DNA of 64,000 bases from an uncultured Actinomycetes bacterium (GCA_903825305.1 CAIKAC010000011.1:1-64000), one strand, 5' to 3'. Counted from the stretch's first letter, positions 1-8,695 are shown. Translations and numbers: made by a program. Notes: a model not told the origin generated them from the sequence alone.

Positions 1-385
1 CTCGACGACTCTCAGCAGTTGCACCAATAAAGGCAGCTAGTACCAGCCCAAGTCCAGGAATGAGAAGCCAAATACCAAAGATCAGTGCCATCACGAAGAA
101 GAAGCAGCCCGAACCCAAGACGAAGGGCCAGATCGAAGTTGAGGGAAACGCATCGACCGTTCCCGCACCATCGGCCACATTGGCGTCGTCCTTGTCTTCA
201 GGGCGCATGCCTCCGTTGCGGCGGTACCACCAGTAGTAGTACAAACCCGGCATGAGGCCGAGAAGGAAGGCGCCAAGCAACATGACACCGCCACCATCTT
301 CGTGTCCCCAGAGCCAGTACACAGCACCGACGAGACCCGCAAAGAGGCCAAACGCAATCAGGATGTAGGACTCTTGCTTGAGCAT
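1..385 (-). CDS. ctaF: Cytochrome c oxidase subunit IV (actinobacterial type), 3' part cut by window edge
   Basis: Reading the minus strand from the ATG at 383-385 gives an open frame to the window edge (128 codons, no stop seen). It begins MLKQESYILIAFGLF and has two hydrophobic pairs separated by a charged, Asp-rich loop (GGMRPEDKDD). That matches the small four-helix subunit IV that actinobacteria place after ctaD. The start overlaps the ctaD stop (TAATG-type junction at 383-387), so it is translationally coupled to the oxidase genes. It is a structural subunit of the aa3 terminal oxidase in the cytoplasmic membrane. The C-terminus is missing here because of the window, not a truncation in the genome. 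Confidence 0.85.
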   Translation of the reverse strand, partial: MLKQESYILIAFGLFAGLVGAVYWLWGHEDGGGVMLLGAFLLGLMPGLYYYWWYRRNGGMRPEDKDDANVADGAGTVDAFPSTSIWPFVLGSGCFFFVMALIFGIWLLIPGLGLVLAAFIGATAESRR

Positions 386-2112
386 TATGCGTTCGCTTTC
401 TCTTGGGTCTCTGCGCCGGCGTGCTTGCCGTGGCCCAAAGCCGGGTAGTCAGGGTGGTTGTAGTCCCACGTGGGTCGCTCAGAGCGAATCTTGGGAAGGC
501 TGAGGAAGTTGTGGTGCGGGGGCGGCGAGGTGGTGAACCATTCAAGGCTGTTTGCATCCCAGGGGTTGTCGCCAGCTGGAATGGGCTTGCGCCACGAGAC
601 CAAAACGTTGATGACGAAGAGCAAGGTTGAGATGCCGATCAAAATTGCACCAACCGTTGCCCACTGGTTCAGGGCTTGCCAGCTGGGGTTGTTGGGGTAC
701 ACCGCCATGCGTCGCGGCATGCCCTTGAGGCCCACCCAGTAGAGCGGGAAGGTGAAGAGCTGCGTGCCAATGAAGAGGGTCCAGAACTGGGCTTTCCCCC
801 ATCCCTCGTGCAACTTGTAGCCGGTGATTTTGGGGCCCCAGAAGTAGATACCTGCCATTGCGCCAATCACCAAGGCCATAACGACTGAGTGGAAGTGGGC
901 AACGACGAAGTAGGTGTCGTGGGTGAAAAAGTCAAGGGGAGGCGATGCGAGGTAAATGCCGGTGATGCCACCAATGAGGAAGGTAATCACGAAGCCAACC
1001 GCAAACAGCATCGCCGACGTGTACTCGACTTGTCCCTTCCACATCGTGCCGATCCAGTTGAAGATCTTGATACCCGTCGGCACGGCGATCAAGAGGCTCA
1101 TGATGGAGAAGAAGGGCAAGAGAACGGCGCCCGTGGTGAACATGTGGTGAGCCCACACGCCAAGAGACAGTGCGGCGATGGTCAAGGTGGCAAACACCAT
1201 GCCCTTGTATCCAAACATGGGCTTCTTTGAGAAGACCGGGATGACTTCAGAAACCATGCCGAAGAAGGGGAGGGCGAGGATGTACACCTCGGGGTGACCC
1301 CAGAACCAGAACATGTGTTGCCACAGCAGCGGAACGCCGCCTCCTTGGACTTCAAAGATGTGGGTACCAAAGTGGCGGTCGCAGTACAGCATCACCAAGG
1401 CGGCGGTGAGAACCGGGAACGCCAACAAAATCAAGATGCCCGTGACCAACATGTTCCAGGTAAAGATCGGCATGCGGAACAAGGTCATCCCCGGTGCACG
1501 CAAGTAGAAGATCGTTGCCACCAAGTTGACGCCCGAGAAAATTGCCGAGAAACCGGTCAGCATCAATGCGCCAATCCACAAGTCAGGACCAACGCCTGGA
1601 GCATTCACCGCTGAGGTCAGGGGGGCGTAGCCGACCCAACCGAATGCGGCCGGTCCACCGGTGGCAAAGAAGCTCAGCAACATGCTGATCGTGCCACCCA
1701 AGTACAGCCAGTAGGAGAGCGCATTGAGGCGCGGGAAGGCCATGTCGGGTGCACCAACTTGCAAGGGCACGAGGTAGTTCGCCAAGCCAGCGAAGGCAAA
1801 GGGGCCTGCAAACAGGTAGATCATGATGCTGCCGTGCATCGTGAACAACTGGTTGTACTGGGCAAAGGAAACCAGGGTTGACGTTGGTGAAACCAGCTGC
1901 GCACGAATGACTTCAGCGAGTGCTCCACCAAGGACCATCATGAGCACCGAGGTCACGGTGTAGTTGATACCAATGACCTTGTGGTCAGTCGAGGTCAGCC
2001 ACTTAAGGAGTCCTGAAGGTCCATGGTGATCATGGTTGTCGTGGTGGACCTCATCGTGGCCACCGTGGTGGTCAAAGGACTCAGTTCCGGGACGTTCAAT
2101 GAGATCCGTCAT
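385..2112 (-). CDS. ctaD: Cytochrome c oxidase subunit I
   Basis: Catalytic subunit of the aa3-type haem-copper oxidase, which reduces O2 to water and pumps protons. About 575 residues with about 12 membrane helices. Haem/CuB ligands are visible: a helix-II His in TMHGS (about 93), HPEVY with the cross-linked His-Tyr pair (about 273 and 277), the His pair in WAHHM (about 322-323), and HFH (406 and 408). The ATG at 2112 overlaps the ctaC stop (TGATG); a GTG one codon upstream is also possible. The cytoplasmic N-terminus carries eight His within about 20 residues (around residues 13-31), unlike the usual short N-terminus. Order ctaC-ctaD-ctaF on the minus strand. Confidence 0.97.
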   Translation of the reverse strand: MTDLIERPGTESFDHHGGHDEVHHDNHDHHGPSGLLKWLTSTDHKVIGINYTVTSVLMMVLGGALAEVIRAQLVSPTSTLVSFAQYNQLFTMHGSIMIYLFAGPFAFAGLANYLVPLQVGAPDMAFPRLNALSYWLYLGGTISMLLSFFATGGPAAFGWVGYAPLTSAVNAPGVGPDLWIGALMLTGFSAIFSGVNLVATIFYLRAPGMTLFRMPIFTWNMLVTGILILLAFPVLTAALVMLYCDRHFGTHIFEVQGGGVPLLWQHMFWFWGHPEVYILALPFFGMVSEVIPVFSKKPMFGYKGMVFATLTIAALSLGVWAHHMFTTGAVLLPFFSIMSLLIAVPTGIKIFNWIGTMWKGQVEYTSAMLFAVGFVITFLIGGITGIYLASPPLDFFTHDTYFVVAHFHSVVMALVIGAMAGIYFWGPKITGYKLHEGWGKAQFWTLFIGTQLFTFPLYWVGLKGMPRRMAVYPNNPSWQALNQWATVGAILIGISTLLFVINVLVSWRKPIPAGDNPWDANSLEWFTTSPPPHHNFLSLPKIRSERPTWDYNHPDYPALGHGKHAGAETQEKANA

Positions 2113-2978
2113 CACTTGACTCCGTAGTTCGTCTGGGCGGGCTTAACAGGAATTCCAGAGCTGGCCTGGCTAGCAGTAGCAGCCGCAGCAGCGGCGGCCT
2201 GTGCGGGGCTCAGGGCGTTGGCGCTCAACCACGACTGATAAGCCGCAGGTGAGACGGCCTTGATTTGGAAATACATCAAGGAGTGATAGAGGCCACACAA
2301 CTGTGAGCACTGACCCGTGTAGATACCCGGCTGATCAATGTTGAAGGTGAAGACGTTCAACAATCCTGGTTGGGCGAAGCGAGAGAAGTTCAACTTGGGA
2401 ACGTAGAAACCGTGGACGACATCGGAAGAACGTAGGTCAATACGGACATTTTCTCCGACGGGTAGGACCATGGTTGGGTCTTGTGTGGTTTGGCCGACGA
2501 CGACCACATTTTGGCCTGGGTAGACGAACTTCCAGCCCCATTGGAATGCCGTTACGTCAACGGTGGCATTGGGGGTGGGATTCGAAACAACCTGGTTTTC
2601 GACGACCACGGTGGCGGCAAAGAGGCCGATGACGACCAAGATCGGAATAATTGTGTAGATCAATTCGAGCGGGATGTTGTACTGCGTCTGGCGCGGAATT
2701 GAATCTCCACGGCGGCGGTAGCGAAATGCGGCCCAGAGAATGAGCAAGAAGGTAAAGCCACCGATAATGATGGCGGTTACGGAGAAGCCTTGCCACAGTT
2801 TGAATGACTCAGTGCCTCCCTTCGTTGCGCCATGGTTAGCCCCAAAGGTAGGGAGCTGACAGCCAGCAAGAACAAGGGGCGCAATCACGGCAAGCAGGGC
2901 GGCGCGACGAGAAGTCATGAACTTCCTAACGCCACCGGACTTACCGTGTGAGCCGGACGAGGGGGTAGCCGAATCCAC
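2112..2978 (-). CDS. ctaC: Cytochrome c oxidase subunit II (CuA subunit, lipoprotein)
   Basis: Accepts electrons from cytochrome c at the binuclear CuA centre and passes them to subunit I. Two N-terminal membrane segments (about 62-85 and 105-125) precede a periplasmic cupredoxin domain with CuA ligands His189, Cys224, Cys228, His232 and Met235. The loop reads GQCSQLCG, with Gln where many homologues have Glu; that position binds copper through its backbone carbonyl, so function should hold. A lipobox (LAGC, Cys40) suggests lipid anchoring. The GTG start at 2978 sits 6 nt after a TAGATT box, suggesting a leaderless mRNA. A later ATG at 2918 (MTSRRAALL) preceded by AGGAAG would give a more typical signal peptide and is the main alternative start. 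Confidence 0.95.
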   Translation of the reverse strand: MDSATPSSGSHGKSGGVRKFMTSRRAALLAVIAPLVLAGCQLPTFGANHGATKGGTESFKLWQGFSVTAIIIGGFTFLLILWAAFRYRRRGDSIPRQTQYNIPLELIYTIIPILVVIGLFAATVVVENQVVSNPTPNATVDVTAFQWGWKFVYPGQNVVVVGQTTQDPTMVLPVGENVRIDLRSSDVVHGFYVPKLNFSRFAQPGLLNVFTFNIDQPGIYTGQCSQLCGLYHSLMYFQIKAVSPAAYQSWLSANALSPAQAAAAAAATASQASSGIPVKPAQTNYGVK

Positions 2979-2984
2979 GTATCT

Positions 2985-2990
2985 AATCTA
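2985..2990 (-). promoter_or_regulatory. -10 box TAGATT for leaderless ctaC
   Basis: TAGATT on the minus strand ends 6 nt before the ctaC GTG at 2978. No Shine-Dalgarno sequence lies between them, the geometry of actinobacterial leaderless promoters. No clear TTGACA-like -35 is seen. The competing ATG start inside the gene lowers certainty. Confidence 0.5.
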
Positions 2991-3040
2991 GCGATATTCC
3001 GAGGTGCCCCTGTTCCTGAGGGCACAATCGCGAATTTGGC

Positions 3041-3250
3041 TTACGAGGGGCTTGACGACTCGTCAGAAGAATCGGACTTGGGAGCGTCAGAAGCCGCTGC
3101 TCCGCCTTCTTTCACGCCTTTTTCGAACTCAGTTTTGGCCGATCCAAGGCTGCGGGCCAACTTGGGGATCGCCGCTCCGCCAAAGAGCACCACGGCCAGC
3201 ACGATCACCACAATGACGAGATCTCCACCAAAAAGCTCAGCGATGAACAT
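3041..3250 (-). CDS. tatA: Sec-independent translocase TatA/TatB family protein
   Basis: 69 residues: one N-terminal membrane helix (about 5-25, FGGDLVIVVIVLAVVLFGG), then a Pro-Lys hinge and an amphipathic helix (KLARSLGSAKTEFEKGV), then a Ser/Asp-rich acidic tail. This is the standard TatA layout; TatA forms the pore that exports folded proteins with twin-arginine signals. A strong ribosome site (GAGGAGGATGC) precedes the ATG. It lies just upstream of ctaC on the same strand. A possible client in this window is the Rieske part of the DoxX fusion at 5455-6633, which has an RR pair before a membrane segment. Confidence 0.85.
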   Translation of the reverse strand: MFIAELFGGDLVIVVIVLAVVLFGGAAIPKLARSLGSAKTEFEKGVKEGGAAASDAPKSDSSDESSSPS

Positions 3251-3304
3251 GCATCCTCCTCAGGACAAGCTGCAATCTAGTAATCAATCTAGACGGTGAT
3301 TCCG

Positions 3305-3724
3305 CTAGCCGGCCAAGAACACCCCGAGGACCAATGCAGCGGTTGAAGCCAGGCCCGCGATGGCGCCCCAGGCGGCAATGGCCCCCTTTGAGGTAGCGCG
3401 ACCGTGGAGGAATGCACCCAGTCCGGCCAGAACGACGGTAATGATTTTTATTCCCAGTACAACATTCCACGCCGTACTGGGCTTGTCGCCATGGATCGCC
3501 ATGACGTTCCAAATACCAGTGACGAGCAAGACCCAAAATGCTGGCCAACTCAATCGACCAAAGGCTTGAGCGAGTCGCTTCGCGCTGTCGCCACCAAGCG
3601 AGCGTGCGGTAGGGAGCAAGCCCAGCATGACGTATTGGCCTCCCACCCAAATGGTGGCGGCGGCCACATGAAGGGTGAGTCGAATTCCCGTAATTGCTGG
3701 GGCGAGTTGCGCGGTGGCCAGCAT
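3305..3724 (-). CDS. CopD-like four-helix membrane protein
   Basis: 139 residues with four predicted membrane helices. The first contains LTLHVAAATIWVGGQ, resembling the His/Trp-Gly helix of CopD copper-resistance/haem-binding membrane domains. The ATG at 3724 overlaps the stop of the upstream enoyl-CoA hydratase gene (TAATG), which fixes the start; a longer upstream reading would run inside that gene and look uncoding. It sits between the hydratase and tatA/oxidase genes, so a role near copper or haem supply to the oxidase is possible, but only family resemblance and position support that. The precise family is uncertain. Confidence 0.7.
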   Translation of the reverse strand: MLATAQLAPAITGIRLTLHVAAATIWVGGQYVMLGLLPTARSLGGDSAKRLAQAFGRLSWPAFWVLLVTGIWNVMAIHGDKPSTAWNVVLGIKIITVVLAGLGAFLHGRATSKGAIAAWGAIAGLASTAALVLGVFLAG

Positions 3725-4491
3725 TAGCGACCCTGCCAATTTGGCTCGCGCTTCTCGGCGAAGGCAACGGCACCTTCGTAGGCATCGTGTGTCTCGCCCG
3801 AGGCCTTGAAGAGGACGTTGTTCATGGGCCACGCATCTTGTTCTGGCATTTCCGCAGCTTTGGTGAGCACTTCTTTTGAGTAGCGAACAGCAAGCGGGGC
3901 ATTCTTGGCGATGCGCTCGGCGAGGGATATGGCTTCACTTACTACGTCTTGGGCTGGAACCACCCGGTTCACAATGCCTAACTCTGCCGCCCGAGTTGCG
4001 CTAATTGGGTCACCAGTCAAGGCCATCTCAAGGGCGATTGCCTTTGGGATTCGCTTCGGGAGCCGGATGAGGCCACCCGCACCAGCGATGAGTCCCCGGG
4101 TCACTTCAGGGATGCCAAATCGAGCGCTCTCAGCGGCGATGACCAGATCGCACGAGAGCATGATTTCGAACCCGCCAGCCAAGGCTGCTCCATTGACTGC
4201 TGCAATCAGGGGCTTAGAGAAGGTTCGTGCACAAATACCAGCAAAGCCTCCGTTCTTGGTAACGGGAATCTTGCCTTCGGCAAAGCCTTTCAAGTCCATG
4301 CCAGCAGAGAAGGCCTTATCGCCCGCTGCCGTCAGCACGACCACCCAGACGTCGTCGTCCGCTTCAATGTCGTCGAGCGCGTCACTGAGTGCGGTAGCGG
4401 TTTCTAGGTTGATGGCGTTACGAGCCTCGGGACGATTGATGGTCAGAATCTCGAGATGGCCGCGCCGCTCTCTGAGTAGTTCATCTGCCAT
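3724..4491 (-). CDS. Enoyl-CoA hydratase/isomerase family protein
   Basis: 255-residue crotonase-fold protein. The acyl-CoA oxyanion-hole segment (FSAGMDLKGF, about 60-70), the block AAVNGAALAGGFEIMLSCD (about 96-114) and FGIPEV (about 124-130) are present. Glu residues stand at both positions equivalent to the two catalytic glutamates of enoyl-CoA hydratase, supporting 2-enoyl-CoA hydration in fatty acid oxidation, though the exact substrate cannot be read from sequence. A strong GAGGAGG site sits 5 nt before the ATG. It is the first gene of a minus-strand run that continues through the CopD-like gene. Confidence 0.92.
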   Translation of the reverse strand: MADELLRERRGHLEILTINRPEARNAINLETATALSDALDDIEADDDVWVVVLTAAGDKAFSAGMDLKGFAEGKIPVTKNGGFAGICARTFSKPLIAAVNGAALAGGFEIMLSCDLVIAAESARFGIPEVTRGLIAGAGGLIRLPKRIPKAIALEMALTGDPISATRAAELGIVNRVVPAQDVVSEAISLAERIAKNAPLAVRYSKEVLTKAAEMPEQDAWPMNNVLFKASGETHDAYEGAVAFAEKREPNWQGR

Positions 4492-4554
4492 GGGGACCTC
4501 CTCAGTATTGCCTCTTTGGACATATCGAACGCTAGTGCCCTATCGGCGCGAAAA

Positions 4555-5355
4555 TTACTGAGCGTCGTTTTGGCGAAGGTCTCGAAGTTCTTCCCCAGGA
4601 TCGAGACTCATGCCTTCTTGCTCCATGCGTGACACCGCAGCCTGTTCGGCTTTGAATTCACGACGCTTGTTGGTGATGAACATCGCGATTGCGGCAATGG
4701 CAATCACAATAAGCAGGGTGGTGGAGGCCCAACTGGCGTATTTTTCAGCCTTCTTATAGGCACTGCCAAGGAGGTATCCGGCGAGGGTGAAGCCGATACC
4801 CCACACAATGCCTCCCGAGGCATTGGCCAGTAAGAAGGTTCGGTAGTGCATTCGAGCGGCGCCAGCGAGTGCTGGCATGACGGCTCGCAAGAATGCGGTG
4901 AAGCGCCCTATGAATACAGCAATGGCGCCACGCTTGCCGAGGAGCTCAAGCGCCCAGTCGATGCCAGAGCGGCGAGATGCGATGAGTTTCAGCTTCAAAA
5001 TGCGGTCGCCAAACTTGTGACCGACGCCGTAGCCAACCGAGTCCCCGGCAATGGCCGCGACGACAACAAGCGCACAGAGCGCCACGATGTTGACGCGACC
5101 TTGGCTGGCGATGACGCCACCAATGATGACGGCCGTTTCTCCGGGGAAGATGAAGCCTACGAAGATGGCTGCTTCGGCGAAGACCAGCAGTCCCACCACG
5201 ATGTACACCAAGGTGGGGTTAAGGGTTAAGAGCTTGTCGAGCACGGTGTGGACGAGGGGTCCAGCGACCACGATCAACACAATTAGGACCGGGATGGCAA
5301 CGCACAATCCGATGATTTCAGAGCGCTTGAGGCCGAAGTAAGAGGAAGTTGCCAC
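4555..5355 (-). CDS. DedA family membrane protein
   Basis: 266 residues with the DedA/SNARE-associated pattern: an N-terminal helix, the acidic re-entrant segment (FAEAAIFVGFIFPGETAVIIGG, about 58-79) and the basic second loop GRFTAFLRAVMPALAG (about 150-165). DedA proteins are undecaprenyl-phosphate or phospholipid translocases that affect envelope integrity. The tail after the last helix is soluble and charged, ending QNDAQ. The GTG start has a weak GAGAAG site about 9 nt upstream. It is transcribed away from the DoxX-Rieske gene and towards the enoyl-CoA hydratase. Confidence 0.88.
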   Translation of the reverse strand: MATSSYFGLKRSEIIGLCVAIPVLIVLIVVAGPLVHTVLDKLLTLNPTLVYIVVGLLVFAEAAIFVGFIFPGETAVIIGGVIASQGRVNIVALCALVVVAAIAGDSVGYGVGHKFGDRILKLKLIASRRSGIDWALELLGKRGAIAVFIGRFTAFLRAVMPALAGAARMHYRTFLLANASGGIVWGIGFTLAGYLLGSAYKKAEKYASWASTTLLIVIAIAAIAMFITNKRREFKAEQAAVSRMEQEGMSLDPGEELRDLRQNDAQ

Positions 5356-5454
5356 GTTGCCATCTTCTCAGAGCGCAGCGGCCGAGATTCGGTTCTTACT
5401 CCGTTCTTATCTTTCAGCCCGAGAAAGGCAGCATTCCTGTGAGACGCTTGATGA

Positions 5455-6633
5455 ATGGCACGTTCTAATGAATTTCCACCGACTGCTCCCACCAAGGCCG
5501 TGACGCCCCCACCACACGCTTCGCTGCTCGCTGGGTGGGCCCTTGTCCCCCTGAGGGCATTCTTGGGGATTACGTTCATTTTCGCCTCGTTGCAGAAGTT
5601 GGCCAACCCTGCGTTTTTCACGGCGTCAAATCCGGCCTCCATTCAGGCGCAACTGATCGCCTCAGAGCACTTCAGCCCCATCGGGGCGTTAAATAAGCAC
5701 CTTGTGGGCGTCGCCGTTCCTGTTGGCATTGCGATCGCCATTGGTGAGCTCGCCATTGGCATTGGTTGTTTACTGGGCTTCTGGACGCGCATTGCCGCAC
5801 TTGGTGGACTCGCCCTCTCATTCATGTTGTTCCTCACCGTGAGTTTCCACGCTCACCCGTATTTCACCGGCGCAGACATCGTGTTTGTGTTCGCGTGGAC
5901 TCCTTTCGTGATTGCGGGAGCGGGCGGTGTGTGGAGTGTTGACCAATACCTCGCCCAACGACGGGCGAACGATGCCTATGTCGGCGACGTATCGGTCGTG
6001 GCGACGACTTTTGCGTCTTTAGCAGCATCGTGTGTATCCAACGAGAACGGCACCTGTGCGGCACAGCGCAAAGGAACGGCGTGTGGACCCGAACGCTGCC
6101 CTGTTTTGCGAGGTGGGGTAGAGACGAAAGCAGTCGTTGCACCGGTGGCCACCATCGATCGCCGCAGCGTTGTCATTGCGTCGTCGGTAGCCGCGGGCAG
6201 CGTGGTCCTTGCTGGCGCTGCCGCTGGCATCGGTCGCATGTTCAACAACGCCGGAAGCTCCACTGCGAACAACCTCGCTGGCGGCACGACCACCACCGTG
6301 GGAAGTGCGGCGACCACGACGACTAACTCCGCTAATGGAACGCTCATTGGCGCTGCATCAAAAGTCCCGGTGGGCTCAGCAGCGACCTTTACCTTGCCCA
6401 ATGGCGATCCAGGCATTGTGATTCAAACGTCGGCCGGCACCTTTGAGTGTTTTGATGCCGTATGCACGCATGCGGGATGCACGGTGGGCTATTCCGGCGG
6501 CCTCATCATGTGCCCTTGCCATGGTTCGACCTTCTCCGCGTCATCAGGTTCGGTAATCGCAGGACCTGCCCCGACGGGCCTCAAGAAGTACACCGTAAAA
6601 GACATAAATGGGGATCTGTACCTTCAGGCTTAG
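5455..6633 (+). CDS. DoxX-family membrane domain fused to Rieske 2Fe-2S domain
   Basis: 392-residue fusion. Residues about 25-165 form a DoxX/DoxD-like four-helix domain (as in the quinone-linked thiosulfate dehydrogenase family). A linker has four Cys (193, 201, 210, 215; spacing x7, x8, x4). Residues 236-262 have an RR pair and a hydrophobic segment like the Tat-type anchor of Rieske proteins, followed by a Thr/Ala/Gly-rich spacer. The Rieske domain has C337-T-H339 and C353-x2-H356 cluster ligands, with C342 and C355 able to form the usual disulfide. Two in-frame TGA codons directly before the ATG rule out an upstream start. Inference: a membrane electron-transfer protein acting between a substrate or quinone site and the Rieske centre. 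Confidence 0.88.
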   Translation: MARSNEFPPTAPTKAVTPPPHASLLAGWALVPLRAFLGITFIFASLQKLANPAFFTASNPASIQAQLIASEHFSPIGALNKHLVGVAVPVGIAIAIGELAIGIGCLLGFWTRIAALGGLALSFMLFLTVSFHAHPYFTGADIVFVFAWTPFVIAGAGGVWSVDQYLAQRRANDAYVGDVSVVATTFASLAASCVSNENGTCAAQRKGTACGPERCPVLRGGVETKAVVAPVATIDRRSVVIASSVAAGSVVLAGAAAGIGRMFNNAGSSTANNLAGGTTTTVGSAATTTTNSANGTLIGAASKVPVGSAATFTLPNGDPGIVIQTSAGTFECFDAVCTHAGCTVGYSGGLIMCPCHGSTFSASSGSVIAGPAPTGLKKYTVKDINGDLYLQA

Positions 6634-6643
6634 TGATCCGGTT

Positions 6644-6649
6644 TAGATT
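6644..6649 (+). promoter_or_regulatory. -10 box TAGATT for leaderless response regulator gene
   Basis: TAGATT, then exactly 6 nt (CGCTAT), then the ATG at 6656; no Shine-Dalgarno sequence. Same hexamer and spacing as before ctaC. Confidence 0.6.
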
Positions 6650-6655
6650 CGCTAT

Positions 6656-7327
6656 ATGCGAGTCCTGATTGTCGAAGACGAGACCAACCTCGGCCAAGCC
6701 TTGGAGCAAGGGCTGAGTGCTGAGGGATTTGAAACGACCTGGGTGACGGACGGCCAGCGCGGCTTCGATGAAGGAGCAACAGGCACCTACGACGCCATCG
6801 TGCTCGACATCTTGCTACCCAAGATGAATGGTTTTCGCGTGTGTGGCGAACTTCGTGACCGCGGTATCGCTACGCCGATATTGATGTTGACGGCGAAAGA
6901 CGGTGAGTTAGACGAAGCCGAGGCACTCGATACGGGCGCCGACGACTTTCTGCGAAAGCCGTTTAACTATGTCGTCCTCGTTGCTCGGCTTAACGCACTG
7001 TTGCGGCGCGGCACCTTGAATCGAACGGGCAACGCCAAGGGCTTCATGGTTGATAGCGCGGGGCACCGCGTGATTCGCGATGGCGTCAGCGTTGAATTGA
7101 CTGCGCGAGAAACGTCCCTCGCAGAATGCCTCCTTGCCAATGCCGGTGAAGTCGTCACGAAGACGGAACTACTCAAAGCCGTGTGGGGAGAATCCTTCGA
7201 TGGCGACCCCAACATCGTTGAGGTTTACGTTGGTTACTTGCGCAAGAAGCTCGACGTTCCCTTCAATAAGCACAGCATTCAAACGGTGCGAGGCGTGGGT
7301 TATCGCCTAGAACTCGATGCTGAGTAG
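6656..7327 (+). CDS. OmpR/PhoB-family response regulator
   Basis: 223 residues. The receiver domain has the acidic pair (VEDE, 7-10), phosphoacceptor Asp51 (VLDILLPKMNG) and the conserved Lys of the RKPF motif near 102. The C-terminal winged-helix DNA-binding domain ends with VRGVGYRL. The ATG follows a TAGATT box by 6 nt with no ribosome site, so translation is probably leaderless. The partner histidine kinase starts 7 nt downstream, forming one two-component operon. The signal and targets are unknown; the DoxX-Rieske gene immediately upstream is a possible target by position only. Confidence 0.96.
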   Translation: MRVLIVEDETNLGQALEQGLSAEGFETTWVTDGQRGFDEGATGTYDAIVLDILLPKMNGFRVCGELRDRGIATPILMLTAKDGELDEAEALDTGADDFLRKPFNYVVLVARLNALLRRGTLNRTGNAKGFMVDSAGHRVIRDGVSVELTARETSLAECLLANAGEVVTKTELLKAVWGESFDGDPNIVEVYVGYLRKKLDVPFNKHSIQTVRGVGYRLELDAE

Positions 7328-7333
7328 GTAGGA

Positions 7334-8695
7334 ATGCTGCGTCGACTGGCGAGTTCCATTCGCGTTCGACTGACCGCTTCCTCGATCGTGGTGGTCGGTC
7401 TCGTGCTATCCATTGCCGGTATTGCCTTGGTGGAGGCGCAACATCGAACCTTGTACAACGATGCTGCAGCGCGAGTTGTCACGCAAGCACAAAGTATCGG
7501 GCTGGCATTGTCCTATGGAACGAGTATCACCAAGGCAGAGACGCTTGGTTCCAACCTTCAATTCGTAGACCAAAACGGAAAGCTCATTGGTGCATCGTCA
7601 CTCGTCCAGGGCCAGCCAAAGGTGTCACTAGTTCAACCAGGGCTCGGATCGCACCGCACGGTTCCCATTGACCCCACCTACCCCGATGCGAGGGATGTAG
7701 CGGTCATTGGTGCAGCGACGGTATTGAGCGACCAAGGTGCCGTGACGGTTTACTCCTTCGCTCACTCGAGTCAGTTGCAACAAACCCAAACCGCCACCGT
7801 TCGTGAACTGATTTTCATTCTCCCCTCCATCTTGATCATCATTGGGCTGTTGACATGGCTCTTCACTGGCCTTGCGTTGCGACCCGTTGACCAGATGCGT
7901 CGTCGAGTTGACCTCATTGAAGAAGAAGAGATCCATGCGCGGGTGGAACTACCCCCCGGCGATGACGAAATCGCCAGGCTGGCGAGAACCTTGAATGAGT
8001 TGCTCGAGCGCATCGATGCGGCTCGCTTACGTCAGCGATCGTTCGTATCTGATGCGAGTCACGAACTGCGGAGCCCCATTGCATCCTTGTTGGCTACCGT
8101 TCAAGTGGCCCGAGCACATCCCGAGGCTGTTGACTGGGCACAAATCTGTGACGTCGTCACCGCCGAAGGCAACCGACTTAGTCGACTTGTCGACGATCTC
8201 TTGGTATTGGCATCGGGGGATGAGCAGGGAGGACGCATCAAAGTTGACCCCATTGACCTCGATGAATTGCTCTTACGAGAGGTTGACCGAGTTCGATTGC
8301 TTGGCGAAATCGCAGTAGACGCTTCGGGGATCTCTGCCGCACGCATTGAAGGCGATCAGGTCATGATCGAGGGCGCCATCCGTAACGTCATCGACAATGC
8401 TTGTCGCTATGCCACCCACGAGATCGCCATTTCGCTCTCTATGGATGGCGATGTAGCGGTCTTGACGGTGGCTGACGATGGCCCCGGCCTTGGTGCCGAG
8501 GATCCCGACGTGCTCTTCGAACGCTTTGCTCGACTTGATCGATCGCGCCAGCGGCGATCAGGCGGGGCCGGCCTCGGACTCGCCATCGTTCAGGCTGCCG
8601 CTAAGGCGCATGGTGGGAGTGCAAGATTTCTTGAGGTTCCTCAAGGAGCCTGCGTGGAGCTTCGCTTATTGGCTCACCGTCCGTCAGCGCTGTAG
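7334..8695 (+). CDS. Sensor histidine kinase with HAMP domain
   Basis: 453 residues. TM1 (about 15-35) and TM2 (about 158-180) flank an extracytoplasmic sensor region of about 120 residues with no recognised fold. A HAMP segment follows, then the HisKA dimerisation helix with phosphorylated His243 (SDASHELRSPI). The ATPase domain has the N box (NVIDNACRYA), G1 (DDGPGL) and G2 (GAGLGLAIV). It phosphorylates the response regulator encoded 7 nt upstream. The domain set is complete with no missing catalytic motif. The ligand cannot be inferred from the sensor region. Confidence 0.96.
   Translation: MLRRLASSIRVRLTASSIVVVGLVLSIAGIALVEAQHRTLYNDAAARVVTQAQSIGLALSYGTSITKAETLGSNLQFVDQNGKLIGASSLVQGQPKVSLVQPGLGSHRTVPIDPTYPDARDVAVIGAATVLSDQGAVTVYSFAHSSQLQQTQTATVRELIFILPSILIIIGLLTWLFTGLALRPVDQMRRRVDLIEEEEIHARVELPPGDDEIARLARTLNELLERIDAARLRQRSFVSDASHELRSPIASLLATVQVARAHPEAVDWAQICDVVTAEGNRLSRLVDDLLVLASGDEQGGRIKVDPIDLDELLLREVDRVRLLGEIAVDASGISAARIEGDQVMIEGAIRNVIDNACRYATHEIAISLSMDGDVAVLTVADDGPGLGAEDPDVLFERFARLDRSRQRRSGGAGLGLAIVQAAAKAHGGSARFLEVPQGACVELRLLAHRPSAL

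Noticed and set aside
91-357. 88-residue open frame on the minus strand near the window start
   Set aside because: It is in another frame from the ctaF reading frame (1-385), which has the proper membrane-helix pattern and a coupled start.
3725-3832. N-terminal extension of the CopD-like protein
   Set aside because: The extra 36 codons run inside the enoyl-CoA hydratase gene and read as Arg-rich noncoding sequence; the TAATG overlap gives a better start.
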